35,545 nt of DNA, from the NCBI GenBank assembly GCA_945897475.1, contig CAMDFL010000029.1, positions 1-35,545 on the forward strand, in the 5' to 3' direction. Under the pieces are notes generated by a model that had not been told where the DNA came from, did no database searches, and worked only from the letters and a program-made list of their open reading frames with translations. Position numbers and translations under genes: made by a program. Positions 22,993 through 30,683 of this stretch are shown here, in pieces (the stretch's first letter is position 1; each line of letters opens with the position of its first letter). The DNA comes from Bordetella parapertussis. Lineage in GTDB: Bacteria; Pseudomonadota; Gammaproteobacteria; Burkholderiales; SG8-39.

Positions 22993-24072
22993 ATGGCGCA
23001 GCAATCGCAGGATATCGTCATGCCGCAACTGGGCGAAACGGTCCAGGAAGGCACGGTGCTCAGTTGGTATAAAAAAGTCGGCGACAGTATCAAGGCCGAT
23101 GAACCCTTGTTCGATGTTGAAACCGAAAAAGTTACCACCGAGATTCCCTGTCCGATCACCGGGGTTGTGACGCAGATTCTGGTCGAGGCCGGGGCCACCG
23201 TAGCCGTGGGGACGATACTGGCGGTGGTGGAAGCGGTGAATCCAGGGGCGACGAAACCCGCGGCGGCGAAACCGGCTGCCCCGAGCGCGAATCTGCCGCT
23301 ACAAACGGCGCCACTCGCGTCCGCAGCCACAGCCACGCCGGCGCCGATGCCGACAAACCTTGGCGACGATGAAGTCATTCCACACAGTAAATTGCGCCGT
23401 CAAACTGCTGCCCACATGGTGAAATCGGTGGCCACCAGCCCGCATGTGCTGCAGGCTGTCGAAGTGGATTTCGAGCGCGTCGAGCATGCCAGGAATTCTG
23501 CCGGGGCCGCCTGGAAAACTCGCGAAGGGTTTGCTCTCACTTACTTGCCGTTCATTGCCCGGTCTGTTTGCGAGGCGATTGCTGAATTTCCTCGCGTGAA
23601 CGCAAGTTTCACCGAGGAGGCGCTGTTGGTGCACAGGCGCGTGCATCTGGGCGTGGCCGTAGACTTGAATTTCGAAGGTCTGATGGTGCCGGTCATCCGC
23701 GATGCGCATAAGCTCGATACAGCGGCCCTGGCGCGCGCCATCCATCGGCTGGCTGCCGCCGCACGCGCCGGCACCCTGGTGCCCGACGAGGTCACAGGCG
23801 GCACCTATACCGTGTCGAATTCGGGGCCATTTGGCACCTTGATTACGGCGCCTATCATCAGTCAACCGCAGGTGGCTATTTTGTCCAGCGATGGCGTTAG
23901 GAAAAAACCGGTGGTGCAAGAGGGCGCAGGCGGCGACACCATTGTCATTCGACCGATTGGTGTGCTGGCTCAATCCTTCGATCACCGCGCCTTCGATGGC
24001 GCCTACTCGGCTGCGTTTCTGCGCCGCGTGAAAGAGATCCTGGAGACAAGAGACTGGTCGGCGGAGTTCTGA
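22993..24072 (+). CDS. dihydrolipoamide acyltransferase E2 without a visible peripheral subunit-binding domain
   Basis: The 359-residue protein has one lipoyl domain (about 1-80) with lipoylation Lys46 in VETEKVTTE, then an Ala/Pro-rich linker (81-128), then the catalytic acyltransferase domain (about 129-359) ending in the motif DHRAFDG with His331 and Asp335. It accepts the acyl group from E1 and passes it to CoA. Typical E2 proteins have a 35-residue E1/E3-binding domain between lipoyl and catalytic domains; here the linker shows only low-complexity sequence and no such domain. The family is normally above 400 residues when that domain is present. No E3 (lipoamide dehydrogenase) gene follows; a housekeeping E3 must serve. 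Confidence 0.92.
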   Translation: MAQQSQDIVMPQLGETVQEGTVLSWYKKVGDSIKADEPLFDVETEKVTTEIPCPITGVVTQILVEAGATVAVGTILAVVEAVNPGATKPAAAKPAAPSANLPLQTAPLASAATATPAPMPTNLGDDEVIPHSKLRRQTAAHMVKSVATSPHVLQAVEVDFERVEHARNSAGAAWKTREGFALTYLPFIARSVCEAIAEFPRVNASFTEEALLVHRRVHLGVAVDLNFEGLMVPVIRDAHKLDTAALARAIHRLAAAARAGTLVPDEVTGGTYTVSNSGPFGTLITAPIISQPQVAILSSDGVRKKPVVQEGAGGDTIVIRPIGVLAQSFDHRAFDGAYSAAFLRRVKEILETRDWSAEF

Positions 24073-24077
24073 GCGCA

Positions 24078-24103
24078 CCCGCTGCGCCTGAATGGGCAGC
24101 GGG
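24078..24103. other. stable intergenic hairpin after the E2 gene
   Basis: CCCGCTGC (24078-24085) pairs with GCAGCGGG (24096-24103) around a ten-base loop, with extra G-C pairs possible inside. No T run follows. In a 72-bp gap within a rightward gene block it may stabilise the upstream E1/E2 mRNA or lower readthrough. Confidence 0.5.
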
Positions 24104-24144
24104 GGAATCGAGAGCAGGAATCACAGAGAAGCGAGGAGAAATCG

Positions 24145-25083
24145 GTGGGAGACAAAGCAAGGATAGGATGGTTGGGCGCGGGCCGAATGGGTTACGACAT
24201 GGCCAAGTGCTTGGCGAAGGCTGGGTATGACATTACCGTGTGGAACCGCACCCGAGCGAAAGCGGAGCCCTTGGTCCAGGTGGGCGCGAAGATTGCCGAG
24301 CATCCTTCGGACCTTGCCGGTTGCGATATTATTTTCAGCATGCTGGCCACGGCAGATGATGTGAACGCCGTGATTCTAGGGGCCGATGGTCTCCTATCCA
24401 AATCCAAGCCCGGTCAATCCGGCCTGCCGAAGATGGTGGTCGAGAGCACCTCGATTTCGACAGAAGCATCTGCCGATCTGCGCGCGGCGCTCGATAAATT
24501 CGGCATTCAAATGCTTGCCGCCCCGGTGAGCGGCAATGCCAAAGTGGTGAAAGCGGGCAAGCTTTCTTTCGTGGTATCGGGACCTAAAGAGGCCTTCGAT
24601 ACTGCATCGCCGATGCTTGCGGTAATCGGACAAGAAGCCACCTGGGTAGGCGAAGGCGACCTCGCTCGCGTGGTGAAGATCTGTCACAACGTGTTTCTCG
24701 GCGTGGTGATCCAATCGCTGGCGGAAATTACCGTGCTCGCGGAAAAGGCTGGCGTGCCGCGTCACGCCTTCCTCGATTTTCTTAATAAAAGCGTGATGGG
24801 TTCGATGTTCTCGCGCTACAAGACCCCAGCCCTGGTAAATCTGGATTTCAAGGTAACCTTCACGCCGTATTTGTTGCGCAAGGATCTCGATCTTGGTTTG
24901 GCGGCGGCGAGAAATCTGGAAGTGCCAATGCCCTTGGCCTCAATTGCGCGCGACATGGTGCAGTCGATGATGGGCAACGGCTACGCGGACGAGGATTTCG
25001 CGGCCTTGTTGCTACAACAGGCGCGCGCCTCGGGTATTGAGCTCAAAGCCGAGAACGTGCCGGTAAATGATGGTTTGAGCTGA
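24145..25083 (+). CDS. 3-hydroxyisobutyrate dehydrogenase-family NAD(P)-dependent oxidoreductase
   Basis: The 312-residue protein is a beta-hydroxyacid dehydrogenase: Rossmann motif GWLGAGRMGYDMA (8-20), substrate-binding PVSG (127-130) and the catalytic VVKICHN with Lys178 and Asn182. Enzymes of this type oxidise 3-hydroxy acids, or reduce semialdehydes such as tartronate semialdehyde, in the cytoplasm. The usual DAPVSGG reads LAAPVSGN, a mild change. The GTG start at 24145 is supported by GAGGAG about 6 bases upstream. It follows the E1/E2 genes and precedes Bug and TRAP uptake genes, consistent with work on an imported hydroxy acid. Confidence 0.9.
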   Translation: MGDKARIGWLGAGRMGYDMAKCLAKAGYDITVWNRTRAKAEPLVQVGAKIAEHPSDLAGCDIIFSMLATADDVNAVILGADGLLSKSKPGQSGLPKMVVESTSISTEASADLRAALDKFGIQMLAAPVSGNAKVVKAGKLSFVVSGPKEAFDTASPMLAVIGQEATWVGEGDLARVVKICHNVFLGVVIQSLAEITVLAEKAGVPRHAFLDFLNKSVMGSMFSRYKTPALVNLDFKVTFTPYLLRKDLDLGLAAARNLEVPMPLASIARDMVQSMMGNGYADEDFAALLLQQARASGIELKAENVPVNDGLS

Positions 25084-25148
25084 CGAGATACGGAACGGGA
25101 AACGCAGGTCACCATGTGGCATTGAATTTTTCAATCTAGGAGGCTGAA

Positions 25149-26123
25149 ATGAGACACGGCAAACGGTTATGGGCTGCGGCGATGGCAGGTGTCGCTTTGT
25201 TGAGTGTCGCTGCGGTGTTCGCGCAGTCCTATCCCGCCGGCCCGATTAAGATTATCGTGCCGTTCACTCCGGGCAGCGCGACAGACGTACTGGGGCGCGT
25301 GACCGGCGATCATCTTGCGGCGGTATTCGGCCAAGCCGTGATTGTCGAGAATCGTCCCGGCGCGGGTGGAACTATCGGTATTGCCTTGCTCGCAAAATCA
25401 ACCCCCGACGGACTGACGCTGGGTGTGGTGTCCACCGGGCATGTGGTCAATCCGGTGCTCTACGCCAATCTTGCCTACGACACCATCAAAGATTTTGCCG
25501 GTGTGGCGCCGCTCGCCAATCTGCCCAGCGTGTTGATCGTTCCAAGCAACCTGGGCGCCAAGACTGTTAAGGAACTGGTGGCCATGGCCCAGGCAAAACC
25601 CGGATCCATGAATTTTGGCACCGCCGGCGTAGGTAGCGCTGCACACGTCAATTCCGAAAAATTCAATTTCGCAGCGGATCTCAAGGCGGTGCATATTCCG
25701 TTCAAGGGAACGCCGGAAATACTCTCCAACACCATGGGGGCGCAGGTGCAAATGGCCTGGGTGCCGCTGGTATCCTCGGTCGGCGCGCTCAAAGACTCGC
25801 GTATCACCGCTTTGGCCGTCAGTACCAAAGTGCGTTCAGCCGCACTTCCCGATGTGCCGACCATCGCCGAAGCCGGTTTCCCGGGCGGGCAGTTCGATTT
25901 CTGGGTGGGCATGCTGGCCCCAGCCAAGACCCCGCGCGAGGTGGTGGCGCGCATCAACGCCGAAATCAATCGCTCGCAGCAGACACCGGACATCAAGGCG
26001 CGTCTGAGCAAGCTTGGCGCTGACTCGATGCCGATGACCCCGGACCAATTTGATGCCTACATTCAGGACGAAGCCAACGTGTTGCAAAAAATCATGCGAG
26101 CTGCGGGCGCCAAGCCTGGCTGA
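25149..26123 (+). CDS. Bug/TctC family tripartite tricarboxylate transporter binding protein
   Basis: The 324-residue protein has a clear signal peptide ending VFA before QSYPAGPIKIIVPFTPGSATDVLGR. Other Bug motifs are VENRPGAGGTIGIALLAKSTPDG, LAYDTIKDFAGVAPL, SMNFGTAGVGSAAHVNSEKF and HIPFKGTPEIL. It is a periplasmic receptor. AGGAGG sits 7 bases upstream of the ATG, so expression is probably strong. It lies 65 bp after the 3-hydroxyisobutyrate-dehydrogenase-like gene and 52 bp before a TRAP receptor gene; having two unrelated receptor types in a row suggests uptake of two related solutes. Confidence 0.94.
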   Translation: MRHGKRLWAAAMAGVALLSVAAVFAQSYPAGPIKIIVPFTPGSATDVLGRVTGDHLAAVFGQAVIVENRPGAGGTIGIALLAKSTPDGLTLGVVSTGHVVNPVLYANLAYDTIKDFAGVAPLANLPSVLIVPSNLGAKTVKELVAMAQAKPGSMNFGTAGVGSAAHVNSEKFNFAADLKAVHIPFKGTPEILSNTMGAQVQMAWVPLVSSVGALKDSRITALAVSTKVRSAALPDVPTIAEAGFPGGQFDFWVGMLAPAKTPREVVARINAEINRSQQTPDIKARLSKLGADSMPMTPDQFDAYIQDEANVLQKIMRAAGAKPG

Positions 26124-26175
26124 GCATCCAGTCCGGTAATAATTCAAGCCATCAATCGCATACCCAGGAGCGCCC

Positions 26176-27186
26176 ATGAAAAAAACATTGTTTGCCACAT
26201 CGCTTGCCATTTCAGCGGCATTCGCCGCGCCCCTGGCCGCACAGCAACCCATTGTGCTGAAGTTTTCCTCGCCGGCACCGCCGCAGTCTTACCTGCATCC
26301 CGATGCATTTACGCCGTTTGCCGCTGCGGTCACGCAAGCCTCGGGCGGCGCGCTCAGAATCGATACCTTCTACGGCGGTACGCTGGGTAACTTTGGCGTG
26401 ACCTATGATCGGGTGCTGGATGGCGTTGCTGATATCGGCTTTATTCTCGGCGCCAACAGTGCCGGGAAATTGAAAAAACTGGACGTCGTCGGGCTGCCCT
26501 TCGAGGCGAAAACCGGAGTGGCGGCCTCGGTCGCCCTGTGGCGCATGTACGAAAAAGGCCTGTTCGCCGATGGTTTTTCAGACATTCGGCCGCTGGCGAT
26601 GTTTACCTTTCCGAACGCTGCCTTGCATATGAAAACGCCGGTAAAGACCCTCGATGACCTGAAGGGTAAAAAGATAACTGCTTCGAGCAGCGTGTCTGGC
26701 AAGGTCATCGTGGCCCTGGGCGCAGCGCAGGTGACTTTCCGTCCCGATGAGACCTATCAGGCAATCAGCCGCGGCATCGCCGACGGTTCGCTGATGCCCT
26801 TCACTGGCATGGCCACCTTCAAAATACTTGAGGTGGCCAAGAACCATCTCGATGCGGCGCTGGGATCGGATGCAGCGCTGGTATTCATGAGCAAGAAAAA
26901 ATACGATTCACTGCCTGCCGCTGCGAAGGCGGCAATAGACCGCTATTCCTACGCCAACTTTTCCGAAAAGCTTGGCCGTTTGACCGACGAGCAATGGACG
27001 GAAAAGCGCGCGCTGGTCAAGGACAGCACCATCACCTTGCCTCCCGCCGAGGAAGCGCGCTGGCGCAAAGCCGTGGCGCCGGTTGCCACTGATTGGGCCC
27101 GCGAAATCCCCGACGGCCAGAAAGTGCTGCAGGCGTTCCGCGTCGAAGTGGCCGGGTGGGAGAAGAGTCAGGCTGGCAAGAAATAA
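26176..27186 (+). CDS. TRAP transporter periplasmic substrate-binding protein (DctP family)
   Basis: The 336-residue protein has a signal peptide ending PLAAQ and the DctP fold: VLKFSSPAPPQSYLHPDAFTPFAAAV (27-52), GVTYDRVLDGVADIGFI (74-90), then TLDDLKGKKI (158-167) and ETYQAISRGIADGSLMPF. Most DctP receptors hold the ligand carboxylate with a conserved Arg in a KIR motif; here the segment reads GKKITASSS, with Thr168 in that place. The ligand may therefore be bound differently or lack the usual carboxylate. The receptor feeds the DctQM membrane protein encoded next, after a hairpin terminator. CAGGAG lies 6 bases upstream of the ATG. Confidence 0.92.
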   Translation: MKKTLFATSLAISAAFAAPLAAQQPIVLKFSSPAPPQSYLHPDAFTPFAAAVTQASGGALRIDTFYGGTLGNFGVTYDRVLDGVADIGFILGANSAGKLKKLDVVGLPFEAKTGVAASVALWRMYEKGLFADGFSDIRPLAMFTFPNAALHMKTPVKTLDDLKGKKITASSSVSGKVIVALGAAQVTFRPDETYQAISRGIADGSLMPFTGMATFKILEVAKNHLDAALGSDAALVFMSKKKYDSLPAAAKAAIDRYSYANFSEKLGRLTDEQWTEKRALVKDSTITLPPAEEARWRKAVAPVATDWAREIPDGQKVLQAFRVEVAGWEKSQAGKK

Positions 27187-27226
27187 AAACAATTATTTCA
27201 TACTTTTATAATATATAGTTGTTATT

Positions 27227-27255
27227 ACACGCCGCTTAGCGGCGTGTTTTAATTT
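27227..27255 (+). terminator. intrinsic terminator/attenuator between dctP-like and dctQM-like genes
   Basis: ACACGCCGC (27227-27235) and GCGGCGTGT (27239-27247) form a perfect 9-bp stem with loop TTA, followed by TTTAATTT. This is a good intrinsic terminator. Placed between the receptor gene and the permease gene it would keep receptor mRNA more abundant than permease mRNA. An A/T-rich stretch with TATAATATATAG just before it might also contain a promoter for the permease gene. Confidence 0.8.
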
Positions 27256-27277
27256 CTAATATGAGATAGGCGAAGCC

Positions 27278-29281
27278 ATGCAAACGGCTGCGGGAGGTTT
27301 TCTCGAATCGCTTGACCGGCGCAGCACCATGGTGACGCAGCGTGTCGCCTTTATCGGTGTATTGGCGATGTTGTTCATCGCCTTCACCACCATCAGCGAC
27401 GTGCTGTTGCGCTGGATCTTTAACGCGCCTATTGATGGCTTGAGCGAGATTGAAGGCATGGCCCTGGCAGTGGCGGTTGCCGGATGCTTCCCGGCCGGTG
27501 CGGCGCTGCGCGTCAATCTGACCATTGACTTGATCGGCAACCGCGTCAGCCCCGCGGTGCTTGCCTGGATCAAGTCCCTCGGCAGCCTGGCGCTGTTGGT
27601 GTTCTATGTTTTGATCGCCTGGCGCATCGGCGAGTACGCCTTCAAGCTGGGGAGCCGCGATGCAGAGACGGTGTACGTTCATCTACCCATTGCGCCTTTC
27701 ATGTGGACCGTGGCGACGTTTCTTGCCATCAGCGCCCTGGTTCAACTGATCAATTTCACGGTCAGCGCGAAGTACGCGCTGGCCGGCATTCCCGATCCCA
27801 GCGGATGGGCCGTTGAGGACGGCGGCAAGCCGGTGGAAGCTGAGCTTATTATTCCTGGGGTGAATACCCTGACGCTGGTGGCGGTAGTGATCCTGGCGCT
27901 CGCCGGTGCGGCTGTGCTGCTGTGGGGCATTTCCGCCAACATGGATACGCTGTCACAGGTGGCGCGCAACTATCCCGGCACGTTGGCATTGGGCATCGTG
28001 TTCATGGTGTGGGTGATGCTGGTGCTCTACATTCCGCTGGCGGTGGCATTGGGCCTTCTGGGCGTTTTTTGCAGTGCGTTGATGATCGGCCAGGACCCCG
28101 CATTGGCTGTCCTTGGCAATGAATCGGCGCAGTTCCTCACCAATTCTCAGGTTGCGGTGGTGCCGATGTTCCTGATGATGGGCAGCTTCGCGGTGGTCGC
28201 GGGAATGTCCGAGGATATTTATGATCTCGCGCACTCCCTGTTTTCGCATCTGCGCGGCGGCCTGGCCCTGGCGACCATCGGTGGCTGTGGCGGATTTGGT
28301 GCGCTAACCGGATCATCGCTTGCCACCGTAGCTACCATCGGTCGTGTCGCGCTGCCGGAGATGCGTGCGCGTGGCTACTCGGCGGAACTGGCCACCGGTT
28401 GCGTCGCTGCGGGCGGCACGCTGGGAGCGTTGGTGCCGCCCTCCATTCCGCTGATTTTCTATGCCTTCCTGACCGAGACTTCCATCGGACAATTATTCGT
28501 TGCGGCGATGATTCCGGCGGCGCTTGCTATTGGTCTTTATATGCTGGCGATCACCGTTCAGGTGCGCCTGGTGCCCTCATCGGCCCCGGCGACGAACGAC
28601 CGGCCGAGCTTTGCCGAGATCGGCCGCGCCATGAAGAAAGCCTGGGCGGCGCTGTTGCTGTTCGGCATTGTGCTCGGCGGCATCTACGGTGGAATCTTTA
28701 CCGAGACGGAAGCGGCGGCGGTGGGCGCGGTGGGTGCCTTTATTGCTGCGGTACTGCGAGGCCGCCTGACTCGTGCCAGTGTGCTGCGGGTGATGGGCGA
28801 AACCACCGCGACCACGGCGCTGCTGTATCTCATCATTTTCGGCGTGCTGAGCTTTTCGTTCTCAATGGGCGTTACCGGCTTGCCGCAGCGCATGACCACA
28901 TTCTTTCAGGACTTGAACTGGGCGCCGATCGCGGTAATTACGATGTTGCTCATTATCTATTTGATCCTCGGCTGCATCATGGATTCGAACACCATCATGT
29001 TCGTCACCGTGCCGATTGTTGCGCCGCTGGTGGCGGGAATGAACTACGACTTGATCTGGTGGGGAATTGTCAATCTGGTGGTGCTGGAGACCGGACTGAT
29101 CACGCCGCCCTTCGGCATCCACTTATTTGTATTGAAAAGCATTGTCGGCTCAGACGCGCCGCTCTCGGTGGTGTATCGCGGCGTGATTCCGTTTGTGATT
29201 GCCGATATGGTCAAGCTGGTGCTGCTGGTGGCATTTCCGGTGATAACGCTTTGGCTGCCATCGACAATGATGGGCAATTAG
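27278..29281 (+). CDS. TRAP transporter fused permease (DctQM)
   Basis: The 667-residue inner-membrane protein joins the small DctQ subunit (about 15-165, four membrane segments, with SDVLLRWIFNAPIDGLSEIEGMA typical of DctQ) to the large DctM subunit (about 210-667). DctM motifs include VPMFLMMGSFAVVAGMSEDIYDLAH, GGCGGFGALTGSSLATVATIGRVALPEMRARGY and GTLGALVPPSIPLIFYAF; the last includes the conserved PPS turn. It uses the sodium or proton gradient to carry the solute delivered by the DctP protein. A linker with extra hydrophobic segment at about 195-215 connects the two parts. The start ATG 27278 follows a modest AGGCGAAG site. A dispersed repeat begins right at its stop codon. Confidence 0.94.
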   Translation: MQTAAGGFLESLDRRSTMVTQRVAFIGVLAMLFIAFTTISDVLLRWIFNAPIDGLSEIEGMALAVAVAGCFPAGAALRVNLTIDLIGNRVSPAVLAWIKSLGSLALLVFYVLIAWRIGEYAFKLGSRDAETVYVHLPIAPFMWTVATFLAISALVQLINFTVSAKYALAGIPDPSGWAVEDGGKPVEAELIIPGVNTLTLVAVVILALAGAAVLLWGISANMDTLSQVARNYPGTLALGIVFMVWVMLVLYIPLAVALGLLGVFCSALMIGQDPALAVLGNESAQFLTNSQVAVVPMFLMMGSFAVVAGMSEDIYDLAHSLFSHLRGGLALATIGGCGGFGALTGSSLATVATIGRVALPEMRARGYSAELATGCVAAGGTLGALVPPSIPLIFYAFLTETSIGQLFVAAMIPAALAIGLYMLAITVQVRLVPSSAPATNDRPSFAEIGRAMKKAWAALLLFGIVLGGIYGGIFTETEAAAVGAVGAFIAAVLRGRLTRASVLRVMGETTATTALLYLIIFGVLSFSFSMGVTGLPQRMTTFFQDLNWAPIAVITMLLIIYLILGCIMDSNTIMFVTVPIVAPLVAGMNYDLIWWGIVNLVVLETGLITPPFGIHLFVLKSIVGSDAPLSVVYRGVIPFVIADMVKLVLLVAFPVITLWLPSTMMGN

Positions 29282-29450
29282 TTACTTACAAGCTAAGTGT
29301 TGACAGTTCTGGCAAAGAACCAGGTTTAGAAAAGGGTTTTAATACGCCCCGCTAAATTGTAGATTTGCGCTTTTTGCAAACCTGCAATTTAGCGGGAAAG
29401 GTGGCCTCAATGACACACTGTTTGGTTCCGGCTAAGCCGGTTTAGGAGGA
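29281..29450 (+). repeat. full copy of the dispersed hairpin repeat (copy B)
   Basis: This 170-bp element begins at the stop codon of the TRAP permease gene. It shares its blocks with 18151-18310 in the same order. The main stem is perfect here: CCCGCTAAATTG (29348-29359) with CAATTTAGCGGG (29385-29396), and an inner TTTGC/GCAAA stem (29364-29380). CTGG/CCAG (29309-29323) and CCGGC/GCCGG (29428-29440) form the first and third hairpins. It ends in TTTAGGAGGA, which supplies a ribosome binding site for the short leader frame downstream. Confidence 0.75.
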
Positions 29451-29456
29451 ACGACT

Positions 29457-29504
29457 ATGAAACATGTTGACAATAGCATCGCGATTAACGGGGTTGGCCT
29501 ATGA
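29457..29504 (+). CDS. possible 15-codon leader peptide coupled to the MetE-like gene
   Basis: ATG 29457 follows AGGAGGA by 6 bases and opens a 15-residue frame, MKHVDNSIAINGVGL. Its TGA stop overlaps the ATG of the next gene (ATGA at 29501-29504). The next gene has no good ribosome binding site of its own, so reading this leader could drive its translation. No functional residues (such as a run of one amino acid) suggest attenuation. Confidence 0.45.
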   Translation: MKHVDNSIAINGVGL

Positions 29505-30538
29505 AGCATGGGGTGCATATTGTCGGCAGTGTGCCGATGAATAATGCGGCGGAGGTGTTCGAAACCTTGAGCGCGGCTGTCGGTCCATACCTGCTTTATC
29601 TGCCTGATGGTGAAACCGGCCCGCGCTTGAACTGGTTACCCTGGCTTGAGCCCATTTTCTCCGAGCATCCGAGCTTCGAGAGGTCGCCGGAGGAATTTCT
29701 CGTGCATGCGGGCGCCACGCCGTTCAAACGGTATCGCTTGAAGCAAGGCGTCGATCCGAGGACGGTACGATTCTCAACCATGCCGCATACGGGATTCGCT
29801 CTGGAATCCTGGGACGATTTTCAGCGACTGAAGCAGGCCGGAAAAATTCCACCTCAGGTCCGCTATCAGTACGATATTGCCTCGATTCCTTCGCTGCTTG
29901 CCGCTTTCGTGGTCGATGCTTTCCATGCGGAGCTGGAGCCCGCGCTGGAACAAGCGGTGATCGGCGAAATCGGCAAGATCTGCGCCGCGATACCTCATGA
30001 TCAATTGGCGATTCAGTTCGATGTGGCGTCATCGATTTTCTTTCACCTGGAAACCGGCACGGCGTGCAGGTTTGGTGCGACCCGGGATGAAATGATGGAG
30101 AACTTCGTGCCCTTGCATCTGCGCCTGGGAAATGCGGTGCCAAAGGGCGTGCACCTCATCTATCACTTTTGTTATGGCGATAATAAACACAAGCATTCGG
30201 TGGAGCCGCGTGACAGTTCGCATCTGGTGAATTTTGGCAATGCGCTCTCGGCGGGAATAGCACGCAGCATAGAGTTGATTCATTTGCCGGTGCCGCGTGA
30301 GCGCTCCGACGACGCCTATTTTGCCCCGATGAAGAATCTCAAATTTCGCACGGAAACCAAGCTGGCGCTGGGTCTGGTGCATTACACCGATGGGCTGGAA
30401 GGCACGCGCAGGCGCATCGCTGCGGCGCAGAAAGTCATCAAAGATTTCATGATTGGCACCGAATGCGGCTTCGGTCGCCGCGAACCATCAACCATTACGG
30501 CCTTGCTGGAGATCCATGCGCAGGCGGCTGCCGATTAG
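29501..30538 (+). CDS. MetE C-terminal-like/UROD-fold protein with a putative zinc site, function unknown
   Basis: The 345-residue protein appears to be a TIM barrel of the cobalamin-independent methionine synthase C-terminal/uroporphyrinogen decarboxylase superfamily. It opens with GVHIVGSVP and has PDGETGPR (35-42). Candidate zinc ligands are His222-x-Cys224 in YHFCYGD and Cys322 in GTECGFGRR, the same pattern as His-x-Cys and late Cys in MetE. MetE itself is much longer (about 750 residues) and has a duplicated barrel, so this is a stand-alone catalytic half that may transfer a methyl or alkyl group between thiols. It is followed by a Gfo/Idh/MocA oxidoreductase. Translation is probably coupled to the leader frame that overlaps its start. 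Confidence 0.7.
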   Translation: MKHGVHIVGSVPMNNAAEVFETLSAAVGPYLLYLPDGETGPRLNWLPWLEPIFSEHPSFERSPEEFLVHAGATPFKRYRLKQGVDPRTVRFSTMPHTGFALESWDDFQRLKQAGKIPPQVRYQYDIASIPSLLAAFVVDAFHAELEPALEQAVIGEIGKICAAIPHDQLAIQFDVASSIFFHLETGTACRFGATRDEMMENFVPLHLRLGNAVPKGVHLIYHFCYGDNKHKHSVEPRDSSHLVNFGNALSAGIARSIELIHLPVPRERSDDAYFAPMKNLKFRTETKLALGLVHYTDGLEGTRRRIAAAQKVIKDFMIGTECGFGRREPSTITALLEIHAQAAAD

Positions 30539-30540
30539 AG

Positions 30541-30660
30541 ATTGGATTAAGCGAAGAATTAAATCTTTTAATCCCCGTCGCTTGCGGCAGGGTACTGAAA
30601 TCGGGGAATCCAATGGGGCGTAGCCCCGTGCTCAAGGGCGGGGCGAATACCCCGTCCGCG
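30541..30660. other. nested hairpins in the leader of the Gfo/Idh/MocA gene
   Basis: ATTGGATT (30541-30548) pairs with AATCCAAT (30607-30614), enclosing CCCCG (30573-30577) paired to CGGGG (30602-30606). Two further small stems follow: GGGGC/GCCCC (30615-30627) and CGGGG/CCCCG (30639-30654). No T run is present. The gap has no gene; the structure may be an untranslated leader element or a decayed repeat. Confidence 0.5.
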
Positions 30661-30683
30661 AAGCTTTTATCAAGGAGAAGGAA

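Noticed and set aside
23299..24078. Leftward open frame of 259 codons
   Set aside because: It is antisense to the E2 catalytic domain and shows no recognisable protein features.
28399..29355. Rightward open frame of 318 codons
   Set aside because: It lies out of frame within the TRAP permease gene; its translation is Arg/His/Gly-rich shadow sequence without motifs.
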